Shown here: piece after piece, positions 28,107 to 37,000 of the stretch
How the letters are laid out: each line of letters starts with the position of its first letter
Position numbering within the stretch: position 1 is the first letter of the stretch
Source: an uncultured Clostridia bacterium
GTDB lineage: Bacteria > Bacillota > Clostridia > Oscillospirales > Ruminococcaceae
DNA: 64,000 nucleotides
NCBI GenBank assembly: GCA_945829235.1
Contig: CALZUA010000003.1
Location: 62,001-126,000 of the forward strand
Direction of reading: 5' to 3'
Made by a program: the position numbers and the translations under genes
Notes under the pieces: model-generated
The model's input: the letters and a program-made list of their open reading frames with translations, nothing else
The model's database searches: none
What the model was told of the DNA's origin: nothing

Positions 28107-29093
28107 ATGAACATCGTTAGCTTATTCGCTGGCGCAGGCGGATTAGATTTAGGCTTTGAAAAAGCGGGTTTTGATATCATTTATGCCAATGAGTTTGACC
28201 CATCGATATGGGCTACATATAAAAAGAATCACAGTGGCTTTCTCGACCAACGAGATATACGCAATGTTGATTCATCCGAAATACCTGATTGTGATGGAAT
28301 TATTGGGGGACCTCCCTGTCAATCGTGGTCTGAAGCGGGCGCATTAAAAGGCATCAAGGACGCTCGTGGGCAGCTCTTTTATGATTATATCCGCATTTTA
28401 AATGATAAACATCCGAAATTCTTTCTTGCCGAAAATGTTGTAGGGATGCTTTCTAAAAGGCATAGCGAAGCGGTTGAGAATATAAAGAAGATGTTTGTGG
28501 ACTGTGGATATGATTTAACTGTAACTCTAGTAAATGTTGCAGACTATGGAATCCCTCAGGACAGAAAACGTGTTTTTTATATCGGCTTCAGGAAAGACCT
28601 GAATGTTGATTTTCATTTTCCAGAACCAAACAAAATAAAACGCACATTAAAAGACGCCATATGGGATTTGAAAGATACCGCTGTTCCATCATTGGAAAAG
28701 AACTATGCAAATCCGGATGTAGTTTTCAGTAATCACGAATACTTCCAAGGATCGTATTCTTCGATTTTTATGAGTCGAAACAGAGTGCGTCAATGGGATG
28801 AATGTGGGTTTACTGTTCAGGCAAGCGGTAGGCAAGCTCAGCTTCATCCACAAGCTCCAGTTATGCCTATGATCGGCAAAAATCAACACATATTTGCCAA
28901 GGGGTATGAGCATTTATATAGACGTATGACCATTCGTGAATGTGCACGACTTCAAACTTTTCCGGATGATTTTGAATTTATATACTCAAAGTTAGACGAT
29001 GGATATAAGATGGTTGGCAATGCTGTGCCTGTTGAAATGGCCAAAATAATTGCTTCCAAGATTATCCACCAGTTAAAAAATGATCGGCAGTGA
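28107..29093 (+). CDS. DNA C5-cytosine methyltransferase, cognate of the NgoPII-type enzyme
   Basis: Motifs in order: [13 protein letters not shown] (I), [12 protein letters not shown] (IV, catalytic Cys), ENVVGM (VI), [10 protein letters not shown] (VIII), and [12 protein letters not shown] (IX) with VGNAVPV (X). The recognition region contains [11 protein letters not shown], which I associate with GGCC-specific enzymes. Start 11 nt after the endonuclease stop. It protects host DNA from the neighbouring nuclease. Confidence 0.93.
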   Translation: MNIVSLFAGAGGLDLGFEKAGFDIIYANEFDPSIWATYKKNHSGFLDQRDIRNVDSSEIPDCDGIIGGPPCQSWSEAGALKGIKDARGQLFYDYIRILNDKHPKFFLAENVVGMLSKRHSEAVENIKKMFVDCGYDLTVTLVNVADYGIPQDRKRVFYIGFRKDLNVDFHFPEPNKIKRTLKDAIWDLKDTAVPSLEKNYANPDVVFSNHEYFQGSYSSIFMSRNRVRQWDECGFTVQASGRQAQLHPQAPVMPMIGKNQHIFAKGYEHLYRRMTIRECARLQTFPDDFEFIYSKLDDGYKMVGNAVPVEMAKIIASKIIHQLKNDRQ

Positions 29094-29147
29094 TGTTGAT
29101 AATAGTGTAGTTCGCAAGCTGTTGACGATAAATTTATGAGGTGAAAT

Positions 29148-30317
29148 ATGATAAATGTAATAGATTTATTCTCTGGAGCAGGCGGATTAACGTTTGGTTT
29201 TTCATATCGAGTTAGAGCAAATCGTTTTGTCAAAAATAAAAAATTTAGGTTTTTATTTGCAAATGAATATAACCATCAAGCAGCTTTAGCCTTCGCTCAC
29301 AATTTCCCACGCATTCCGTTGATGGAATGTGATATTGCTAATATCACGCTACAAACTTTGGAACAAAATGATATTGTGATTAACGAGCCTGTAGATTTGA
29401 TAATCGGGGGACCGCCCTGTCAATCATATAGTACTGTTGGAAGACGACAATATGATCAGCGAGCTAGAATGTACCAAGAGTATACCCGTATGTTGAGAAT
29501 GTTTCGACCTACTATGTTTATTTTCGAGAATGTTACAGGCTTATTGTCAATGAAAAATGATGATGGTCAACCAGTTATTCAAGAAATAACTGCTTTATTT
29601 GAAAATATTGATAACAATTTGGGGTATAGATTATTTACACAAGTATTAAATGCAAAAAATTATGGCGTTCCACAAAGTAGAGATAGAGTATTTATTGTTG
29701 GTATCAGAAATGATGTAAATTATCAGTGGGAATTTCCAAATGCAACGCACGGCAATACAACACATCCGTATCTAACAGTAGAAGACGCTATTTCAGATTT
29801 GCCAGCGTTGAATTATGGACAAGCCGTGGAAGAATATAACGAGGAACCCAATACAGAATATCAAAGATTAATGCGTGGCAACCAAAACATTTTGCACGAC
29901 CATTTTTGTGGAACTTATGGAGAAAAAATAACGGCTGTAATACAAGCCGTGCCTCAAGGCGAGGGACGTCCTTACATTAATAATCTGGTTGAGAATGGTG
30001 AACTTGACAGAAGATTCTATTTGACATCAGGTTACAAAAATACTTATGGTCGTTTGTGGTGGGATAGACCTTGCACTACAATCACAAATAGTTTGGGAAC
30101 ACCATCGGCGTTGAGGTGCATTCACCCTTTGCAAGACAGAGCTTTATCTACAAGAGAAGGTGCAAGATTACAATCGTTTCCTGATTGGTTTCGATTCTTC
30201 GGAAACAAGTATGAACGCAATTCTCAAGTAGGAAATGCTGTACCACCTTTACTGGCAATCGCACTAGCAAAACAAGTCGAACGAATACCTTTTGAAGAAT
30301 ATCGTAACAATCAATAA
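29148..30317 (+). CDS. second DNA C5-cytosine methyltransferase
   Basis: A complete 389-residue methyltransferase: DLFSGAGGLTFGF (I), GGPPCQSYSTVGRRQ (IV), ENVTGL (VI), QSRDRVFIVG (VIII), EGARLQSFPDWF (IX) and VGNAVPP (X). It is clearly different from the upstream enzyme, with a different target-recognition region, so it should modify another sequence. No second nuclease gene is recognisable. Start at ATG 29148 behind GAGGTGA. It is followed after 22 bp by the GHKL ATPase gene. Confidence 0.92.
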   Translation: MINVIDLFSGAGGLTFGFSYRVRANRFVKNKKFRFLFANEYNHQAALAFAHNFPRIPLMECDIANITLQTLEQNDIVINEPVDLIIGGPPCQSYSTVGRRQYDQRARMYQEYTRMLRMFRPTMFIFENVTGLLSMKNDDGQPVIQEITALFENIDNNLGYRLFTQVLNAKNYGVPQSRDRVFIVGIRNDVNYQWEFPNATHGNTTHPYLTVEDAISDLPALNYGQAVEEYNEEPNTEYQRLMRGNQNILHDHFCGTYGEKITAVIQAVPQGEGRPYINNLVENGELDRRFYLTSGYKNTYGRLWWDRPCTTITNSLGTPSALRCIHPLQDRALSTREGARLQSFPDWFRFFGNKYERNSQVGNAVPPLLAIALAKQVERIPFEEYRNNQ

Positions 30318-30339
30318 TTTCTATACAAGGAGAATGATT

Positions 30340-32463
30340 ATGCAGAATTCAAATGACAAGATATATTTTAATTTTTCATATTTTGCTCTCAGACTCCTAG
30401 GAAAAGGTCTCTATTCAAATGCATGGACAGCTATCGCAGAACTCGTAGCAAATGGATTTGACGCAAAAGCTACTAATGTGAAAGTATATATAAATGCCAC
30501 CGATAAAGAGCATTCCGTTATTGAGATTTTCGATAATGGATATGGTATGGGTTATGATGACTTGGCGGAGAAGTATGCTCTTATTGGAAAAGACAAGAGG
30601 GATGATGACACTCTCGACGAAGAGACCAAAAATGAATTAATGGGAAGAAAAGGTATTGGAAAACTGGCAGCATTATATCTGTCACATCGATACTATTTAA
30701 TTTCAAAGACCAAGAACGAATTATCAGCTTGGTGCTTAGATGCATCCAATGCTAGCGATTCTGATATACCTCATTTAGATAAGCAGGATATTGGTAATAT
30801 TGACATTGAAGCCAAAAAAGAATGGGATAGCTTTAAGACTGGAACCATGATAAAACTCACAGATGTGGATTTGACTAATTTTGGCGTACAATCTTTAGCG
30901 GGCTTAAAAGCACGTCTTTCAGATTTTTACTTATTAAACTCCCTTCACGGAACGATTGAGGTTGCTTTTCTTACAAGTAAATCCACAAAACTGGTTTTTG
31001 AAAAAGTTGAAAAGTCAATAGCTTTCAAAAATATGTATTCCTTCTATAATAATACTGCATATGATTATACATTAAGGTTGTCAAATTCAGTAAGATTTCA
31101 TTCTTCAGTTGAATCAATAGAAGCCATTCCTAGAGAAGTTGTTATTATTGATGCCAAAGAGTTTTCAACTACTAGTGGTAAAAGACGCTTTACTCAAATA
31201 GATGGTACGCTTACTGATACAGAATTACCCTATGAAATGACTGGTTGGATTGGGATTCATTCTTCGATTAATAAGGAGGATGCCGTAATCAATGACCCAG
31301 AATACTTAAAAAATAAAACTTACCGTCCTAATCAATTGCGATTATATGTGCGTAATAAGCTGGCTGTAGAGAACTTTTTGGATTATGTTAAAAACACGCA
31401 GGCATTCAGCAACTATATCGAAGGCGAAATAAGTTTTGATATTTTAGATGATAATAGATTGCCGGATATTGCGACCTCAAACCGTCAAGGTTTTATAGAA
31501 GATGACGAGCGAATAGTACTTCTTGTAGAAATATTGAGACCAATTATTTCTACTTTAATAAAGGAACGCGTAAAGATTGGTCATCAAATTCGTGAAGAGG
31601 AAAAAGAATATTACGATAAAATTAGGCAGCAACAAGAAAAAGAACGCAAACGGGAAGAAGAAGCCCGAAAGGCTGCTGAAAAAGAACGTGAAATTGCCTT
31701 GTCTGAAAAGAGAGCAGCAGAACATAAGGCAACAAAGTTAAACAAACAGTTAGAAACAGTTAATGCGGATTTGGGTTCTGAAAAGAAAAGAACTAGTTTT
31801 CTAATGGAAAGCTTATCAATTGACCAGATTGAAATAGCTAAACGGTTGCATATGGCAAAAATCAATATTAATACAATTACAACCATCATTCAAAAACTCG
31901 TTCTTAAGAAAAATAAAGGCAGGTTGACATTAGATAATATTTGGGGCGATATAAAATCGATCTCATTCAGTGCTGAGCGTATAAAAGCCAATTTAGCTTA
32001 CGGAATGAAAGCCACATTTAATACACAAGAGGAAACAATTAAGGCAGATCTTTTTGGGTTTATTGCAGACTATTGTGCAACAATATTTAGCAATAGTGAA
32101 ATAAAAGTGGTGGTTGAAACCAACGGTCAAGCTATTATTCGTTTTGCTCCGCAAAATATTGCTGTTATATTAGAAAATATCAAGAGCAATTCTCAAAAAG
32201 CTCATGCAAAATGCTTGACTTTTCGCATGTATGAAGATAACGGTTATTATTGCATTGATGCAATAGATGATGGCAAAGACAACAATTGGAGGAAAGTATC
32301 CGATTTGAGTTCTTTGTTTGAATTTGGAAAGGGATTTACTCAAACCGGGTCAGGCGTAGGATTATACCACATCAAAGAAATCGTTGAAGAAATGCAAGGT
32401 ATAGTAAGTATCAACGATAAGAAAACTTCGGGATTTGAATTGAATATGAGAATAAAGCAATGA
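30340..32463 (+). CDS. double GHKL ATPase: MORC/Hsp90-like domain plus histidine-kinase-like domain
   Basis: A 707-residue protein. The N-terminus is a MORC/Hsp90/MutL-type GHKL ATPase: AIAELVANGFDA with E34 and N38, DNGYGM (65-70) and GRKGIGKLA (102-110). A middle domain of about 250 residues follows. A charged coiled coil (about 425-500) leads into a second, histidine-kinase-like HATPase with an H-box-like RLHMAKIN, an N box (ENIKSNSQKA) and GSGVGLYHIKEIV. MORC-type ATPases are known in restriction-modification operons; joining one to a kinase-like module is unusual. Start at ATG 30340, 7 nt behind AAGGAG. Its stop overlaps the next start as ATGA. Confidence 0.85.
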   Translation: MQNSNDKIYFNFSYFALRLLGKGLYSNAWTAIAELVANGFDAKATNVKVYINATDKEHSVIEIFDNGYGMGYDDLAEKYALIGKDKRDDDTLDEETKNELMGRKGIGKLAALYLSHRYYLISKTKNELSAWCLDASNASDSDIPHLDKQDIGNIDIEAKKEWDSFKTGTMIKLTDVDLTNFGVQSLAGLKARLSDFYLLNSLHGTIEVAFLTSKSTKLVFEKVEKSIAFKNMYSFYNNTAYDYTLRLSNSVRFHSSVESIEAIPREVVIIDAKEFSTTSGKRRFTQIDGTLTDTELPYEMTGWIGIHSSINKEDAVINDPEYLKNKTYRPNQLRLYVRNKLAVENFLDYVKNTQAFSNYIEGEISFDILDDNRLPDIATSNRQGFIEDDERIVLLVEILRPIISTLIKERVKIGHQIREEEKEYYDKIRQQQEKERKREEEARKAAEKEREIALSEKRAAEHKATKLNKQLETVNADLGSEKKRTSFLMESLSIDQIEIAKRLHMAKININTITTIIQKLVLKKNKGRLTLDNIWGDIKSISFSAERIKANLAYGMKATFNTQEETIKADLFGFIADYCATIFSNSEIKVVVETNGQAIIRFAPQNIAVILENIKSNSQKAHAKCLTFRMYEDNGYYCIDAIDDGKDNNWRKVSDLSSLFEFGKGFTQTGSGVGLYHIKEIVEEMQGIVSINDKKTSGFELNMRIKQ

Positions 32464-33479
32464 GATATGACGTAAACATATTATGGATTGACGATTCACC
32501 AAACTGGCAAAAAGAGCAACAGAGCTTATTTGAATTAGTTATAGAGGAATATGGCTTATTATACCATATTGAGTATACTTCAGAGGGTGATTCAATAATT
32601 CATACGCTATCAAATGAATCTGCTGGATTTAAATTGTTCGATCTAATTTTTGTTGATTACAATATTTCAAGTTCATTGTTAGGAAATCATATAATTGATA
32701 TGTTAAGGAACAATGATATAGATGCGGATATTCTTTTTTATTCTGCTCAACCTACTAATGATTTGAAGAAAATTTTATTCGAAAGCAATGGGTCTTTCGA
32801 GGGGATATACATAGCTAATCGTGACAATTTTCAAGACAAAGCAGTAGCACTTTACAAGAAAAACACGCGCAACCTATTATCATTATCAAATATTAGAGGT
32901 TTCTTGGCGGATAAAACATCTGAAAATGATTATGTGGTTAATTCATATATACTTCGTTATTTCGGCACATTGTCAGATGAAGCCAAAAATCGGATACGTG
33001 ATTATATTAAATCAAGTGTTGAAGATGAAAAGGTAAAGCAAGATTCAAAAAGAATAGCATACAATAAAATTATGGAAAACCCTGAAATGAGCGTTAAGAA
33101 GTTGCTAGATTTACCAGCCTATATTATAACTTTAGAAACAAAATACAAAATTTTTGAAATGATTTTAAATGAGCAGGGCAACTGTTTATTCCACGACCAT
33201 AGCATATCTGATTATCTCGAAAAAATTGTGAAAAAGCGCAATACTGTTGCACATAAAAAATTAGATATATGTAAGCAACATCAATTCATAAAGCATTCTG
33301 ACAATATTACTCAATACGAAAGTAATATCTGTCCAAATGATTGTAGCCAACATACAGATGATAGAAAAATTTCATTAACAAACTGGTTAGAAATCGTAAA
33401 ATTGACTAATGAATACTCTAAGCTCTTTGATCAACTATCCTCTGAATTAAGCAATAGTAAATTGTTACCAATGAGTTAA
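32460..33479 (+). CDS. receiver-domain protein coupled to the GHKL ATPase
   Basis: Residues 1-125 resemble a response-regulator receiver: acidic pair D11-D12 (LWIDDSPN), phospho-acceptor candidate D66 (LIFVDYNI) and S95 (FYSAQ). The conserved receiver Lys is not obvious. The C-terminal 200 residues are helical and contain KKRNTVAHKKL, which resembles the Arg-(4X)-His (RxxxxH) RNase motif of HEPN proteins; that likeness is only suggestive. No DNA-binding domain is recognised. The gene overlaps the ATPase gene by 4 nt, so the two are translated together and probably act as a sensor-receiver pair. Confidence 0.7.
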   Translation: MRYDVNILWIDDSPNWQKEQQSLFELVIEEYGLLYHIEYTSEGDSIIHTLSNESAGFKLFDLIFVDYNISSSLLGNHIIDMLRNNDIDADILFYSAQPTNDLKKILFESNGSFEGIYIANRDNFQDKAVALYKKNTRNLLSLSNIRGFLADKTSENDYVVNSYILRYFGTLSDEAKNRIRDYIKSSVEDEKVKQDSKRIAYNKIMENPEMSVKKLLDLPAYIITLETKYKIFEMILNEQGNCLFHDHSISDYLEKIVKKRNTVAHKKLDICKQHQFIKHSDNITQYESNICPNDCSQHTDDRKISLTNWLEIVKLTNEYSKLFDQLSSELSNSKLLPMS

Positions 33480-33509
33480 TTATAACAGCCGCCCAATGAA
33501 AAAATAAAT

Positions 33510-33541
33510 ACCGGAGAGGTTTCACGCCTCTCCGGTTATCT
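33510..33541. terminator. bidirectional terminator between R-M cassette and integrase
   Basis: A perfect 10-bp stem (ACCGGAGAGG with CCTCTCCGGT, loop of 7) lies between the convergent receiver-protein and integrase genes. Confidence 0.75.
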
Positions 33542-34938
33542 TATTCATCACCCTTCTTCAACTGTTCGCTTGGAGTGAGCAAAGCCTCCAGCTTGTCCGC
33601 GGCTATGTCCTCGACCGAGCGCAGCGAATGCCCATAGATATCGCTTGTCGTTGAGGCAAGCGTATGTCCCAGGCGTTTCGACACGGCTTTGAGCGGTACA
33701 CCCTGCATCAGCAGCATTGTTGCCGAGGTGTGGCGAAGCATATGCGGGGTTACATGCGGCAGACCGTTTTTAGCCGTGAATTTCCTCAACCATGTTGTCA
33801 CGCTTGACGGGTGTATCGGCAAGCCGTTGTACTGCGTGAAAATCTTGCCGCTCTCCTGCCAGCCCTCGCCCATCTGCTCCTTAATTCCATTTTGATACTC
33901 GCGAAACTCCGCAAGCATTGTCATAACCGACTGCGGCAGCTTTACAAAACGCTCGGAGCTTTCGGTTTTTGTCGTGTCCTCGTACATACCGACATTCGGC
34001 AAGTAGAGCGAGTTGCGGCAGATATGTATGCAGCCGCTCTCCCAATCCACATCGTTCCATTCAAGCCCGCATATCTCCGCTCGCCTTGCACCGCTGAATA
34101 TCATCAGCTTTACCATTACCGAATACTGATACTGACCTTTCTCGTCCAAAGCGGCTATGAGCTGAATTGTCTGCTCCTCGTCAAGACATTTCGCCTCTCT
34201 TCTGCGCAGTTTCGGCGGGTCAACACGCTCACACGGGTTAGAGAACAACAGTCCCCATTTAACAGCCTTTGCAAGAATTGCCGAAAGACATCTGTGGTAA
34301 TGGAGCAGCGTTTTCGGCGAGAACTTCTTTTCCGTTCCTATCACGTCAAACAGCTCCTCCGGCTTGATTTCAAGCGCCGCGCTTATGCCGAACGCCGTTT
34401 CCTTGCTGACATTGTTTCCCGCAATCATACTTTCCAGCGTGCTCATCGAAATTCCCGCCGCGTCTATCAGCTTGAACCGCGAAATGTCATTGTCTTTCAG
34501 GAACTTTCTGAAATCAATACGGCACTTGTATTTATAGTCGATTCGTATTCCCTCTTCGGCGAGATTGTTGTAGAACGCATTCAAGTGGAGCGGCGTTATT
34601 TCGGACAGCTTCAAATGCCCCAGCGCCGGCTGTATCCGTTTGAGCAGGTCGTCGTAGTGCTTTTGCGTGGTGTTTTTGAGGTGCGTCTGCTCGTAATCGT
34701 GCCGCCACTGTTCGATAAAACCGTTTAGCGTTATCATATCGTCAATGTAGCTCTCCTGTCGGCACTTCTCCTCGAACAGAACCATTTGTCGTTTTATTTC
34801 CTCCTTTTTCTGCCGCTCGGTCATATTGGGGTCGAGGTGTATTGTTTTCGTCTTGTAGCGTCGGACATTCGTTTTTGGGTCAAAGCCGTTTGAAACCCTT
34901 ATCCGAGCGCTGTCGCCACGAATTTGAACATTTCCCAT
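33541..34938 (-). CDS. tyrosine site-specific integrase with inserted HTH
   Basis: A 465-residue recombinase that moves the mobilizable element. An AP2-like N-terminal segment (about 1-60) precedes the core-binding domain (70-220). The catalytic domain holds R285 (SGARRAE), H399 and R402 (HMLRHTS), H425 (LGHT) and the nucleophile Y435 (DIYGHS). Within the core-binding domain, residues 145-200 read as an Xre-like HTH (FKLIDAAGISMSTLESMIAGN), an extra module compared with Tn916-type integrases. Start at ATG 34936-34938 behind GGAAAGGA. Confidence 0.95.
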   Translation of the reverse strand: MGNVQIRGDSARIRVSNGFDPKTNVRRYKTKTIHLDPNMTERQKKEEIKRQMVLFEEKCRQESYIDDMITLNGFIEQWRHDYEQTHLKNTTQKHYDDLLKRIQPALGHLKLSEITPLHLNAFYNNLAEEGIRIDYKYKCRIDFRKFLKDNDISRFKLIDAAGISMSTLESMIAGNNVSKETAFGISAALEIKPEELFDVIGTEKKFSPKTLLHYHRCLSAILAKAVKWGLLFSNPCERVDPPKLRRREAKCLDEEQTIQLIAALDEKGQYQYSVMVKLMIFSGARRAEICGLEWNDVDWESGCIHICRNSLYLPNVGMYEDTTKTESSERFVKLPQSVMTMLAEFREYQNGIKEQMGEGWQESGKIFTQYNGLPIHPSSVTTWLRKFTAKNGLPHVTPHMLRHTSATMLLMQGVPLKAVSKRLGHTLASTTSDIYGHSLRSVEDIAADKLEALLTPSEQLKKGDE

Positions 34939-34994
34939 ATTACCATCCTTTCCGATAGATTTGCCCGTCCGCTCACGGCAGACGGGCTTGCAAA

Positions 34995-35321
34995 TCAGCG
35001 TTTCAGCCTCACGGGAACTTTTCTGATACCGTCCGCCGCCGACACGGGAACGTGTTCCTCGGGCTCGGGCTGTTCAGCCTTAACGCCGCCTTTAACCAGA
35101 AACTCCATAAGCACATTCCAGTTGATAAGCGTCTTGTTGCCAACTCTTATGCAAGGTATCTGCCCCGTGCGGCAGAGAAAGCGCAAGGTGTTCTCGTTCA
35201 GCCCGATGTGCCGCTCCCTGCAATACTTTGCCGTAACAGAGATGTTGTTTATCAGCTGCGGCGGCATTCCCTCGGCAAGAGGGAAAAATGCGATAATCTG
35301 AACGTTTGTGTTTTCGTCCAT
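34995..35321 (-). CDS. excisionase-like helix-turn-helix protein
   Basis: A 108-residue protein immediately upstream of the integrase. The segment VTAKYCRERHIGLNENTLRFLCRTGQIPCIRVGNKTLINW is the winged-helix pattern of the excisionase (MerR-like) fold. The C-terminal 30 residues are charged and Pro-rich. Start at ATG 35319-35321 behind AAGGAGG. It should favour excision together with the integrase. Confidence 0.82.
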   Translation of the reverse strand: MDENTNVQIIAFFPLAEGMPPQLINNISVTAKYCRERHIGLNENTLRFLCRTGQIPCIRVGNKTLINWNVLMEFLVKGGVKAEQPEPEEHVPVSAADGIRKVPVRLKR

Positions 35322-35457
35322 AAGTTTAACCTCCTTCGTTATGATTCCGAGCCGCCGGAGAGCCGCTCGGGTGATTATCATAGATATAATATATAACTAT
35401 GATTGCTTAGTGTTCACGCAGTCCATTGGTACGGACGGTCCAAAAATTCTTCATATA

Positions 35458-36540
35458 TCAGAAATAAGTACAAAACGGATTGACTTTGCCGTTTCTGATC
35501 GGATATATGCTCACTTGATATCCTGCGTTACGGTAGGAATTACAGAACTGCAATGCACTGAAATAATCGCTGAATCTAAATTCGTTCGTAGCAAACCCTC
35601 GAATACTTACACCGTACTCGATGACATCATTCGGTACAGATACAATAGGATTGACAGGCGCATTATCAGAAAGCTCCGCGGAGTCTTTCGGCAAAACAAT
35701 CGAAAAATCCAGATTTGCCGGAGCATTCATATCATCACGCGTATAATCAACGCTTTGTTTTGCCGGGAGCGCAGGCTGTGCTTGATTCGCGTTATACGCC
35801 TTGTCCCAATTATAGTTGCGGTTTCCGTCGTAATTGTTTTTAATGTACCTCGGTTGTGTGCAATTCACGTTATAGGTGATGTTATAGTTGTTAATAACCT
35901 TTTGAGTGGGTATATAACAAGGCGTTGAGGAAAAAACGTTATTTGAAGCGGTATTTTTCGGCAACCCCTCAAACAATATCTCCTCGGGTTCAGCCAGGTA
36001 ATCGCCCTCGTCAATCTCCAATTCCGGAATATCTTTCCCGTCCGCCGGAGCCAGTGCATTGAAAGGTTTCCAATCATTACCCTTCATTCTCACAGGACAT
36101 AAATTGAATTCCCTAGCAATCCCCGAAACATAATTTTTCAGGTCACTTAGCGCACTCTTTTTCATTCCCTTTTGTTCACCGTATATGGTTGTGTAGCTTA
36201 TCAGGAAATGAATGTGAATGTGTTTCGTATTTGTGTGTACTGCAAATATTACATATCTGTCGGGAAAATATCGCGCAATTCTCTTTCCGAACTTCATCGC
36301 CATCTCCGTCGTAATTTTATCCGCCGGGTCAAATCCGATTACCAAATTGTAGTGTTTACCTTTGTCTTGTTTCCTGTAAAAAATCTTAACCGCCAGATTG
36401 GCTGTACACCATTGTGAAACCCCACAGCCATAAGAGTTGATTCCACCAATGGGCACCTTCGCCTCATCGCAGATATATCTTTGAGCGCGCATTGCAGCAT
36501 CTCTGCTGTTGCTGTTGCAAAATGATGCATTAAGTATCAT
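35458..36540 (-). CDS. mobilization relaxase
   Basis: A 360-residue relaxase that would nick the transfer origin. The metal-binding His cluster reads HTNTKHIHIHFLISY, as in MobA/MobP-type enzymes. Candidate catalytic tyrosines lie in the first 35 residues (QRYIC, NSYGCG). The C-terminal half is rich in Asn and Tyr and has no recognised domain. Start at ATG 36538-36540 behind GAGGAGGG, overlapping the end of the mobC-like gene by 11 nt. No mating-pair genes are seen, so transfer would depend on a helper element. Confidence 0.88.
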   Translation of the reverse strand: MILNASFCNSNSRDAAMRAQRYICDEAKVPIGGINSYGCGVSQWCTANLAVKIFYRKQDKGKHYNLVIGFDPADKITTEMAMKFGKRIARYFPDRYVIFAVHTNTKHIHIHFLISYTTIYGEQKGMKKSALSDLKNYVSGIAREFNLCPVRMKGNDWKPFNALAPADGKDIPELEIDEGDYLAEPEEILFEGLPKNTASNNVFSSTPCYIPTQKVINNYNITYNVNCTQPRYIKNNYDGNRNYNWDKAYNANQAQPALPAKQSVDYTRDDMNAPANLDFSIVLPKDSAELSDNAPVNPIVSVPNDVIEYGVSIRGFATNEFRFSDYFSALQFCNSYRNAGYQVSIYPIRNGKVNPFCTYF

Positions 36541-37000
36541 CGTCCGCACCCTCCTCATCATCAGGCAAAAGCGCTTCCATTTTGTAGCAAATGCCGAACA
36601 TCGCAGAAGCGGCTTTTTCAAGAGCTTCAAAAACATCGTTTAGCCGCTCTTGCGGTATACTATCCGCCTTGTCATCACGGATATCGGATAATATCCGGTG
36701 GCATAACGCCAATTCGGATAATATACCCGCTCCCTCGGGGAATGACACTATTCTTCCTTCGCTATCCATAATAAGCCGCTCAACAAACGCAGTTTTGGTC
36801 ATATTGCAAGCCTTCGCCGACGCGTCCAGCTTCTCCTTTATATCCGATTTCAGCGAAAGTGATACGGGCGACGTTTTTTGACCGCCTTTTGTTCGCTTGG
36901 CAGCGAACGGTGGTGCAATATCATCAGAAATATTATTTTCTTGAATCTTGCAAGATTTTATTATTTCTGTTTTGGTTTCATTCTTGATTGTGTTAGCCAT
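36530..37000 (-). CDS. MobC-like relaxosome accessory protein
   Basis: A 156-residue protein with a ribbon-helix-helix-like centre (VSLSLKSDIKEKLDASAKACNMTKTAFVERLI) typical of mobilization accessory proteins that bind the transfer origin. The rest is acidic and helical. It overlaps both neighbours, the primase-helicase gene upstream by 8 nt and the relaxase downstream by 11 nt. The assignment rests on fold pattern and context. Confidence 0.75.
   Translation of the reverse strand: MANTIKNETKTEIIKSCKIQENNISDDIAPPFAAKRTKGGQKTSPVSLSLKSDIKEKLDASAKACNMTKTAFVERLIMDSEGRIVSFPEGAGILSELALCHRILSDIRDDKADSIPQERLNDVFEALEKAASAMFGICYKMEALLPDDEEGADDDT

Noticed and set aside
30292-30339. Earlier start of the GHKL ATPase gene inside the methylase gene
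   Set aside because: The AAGGAG site sits correctly before ATG 30340, and the extra residues are not family-like.
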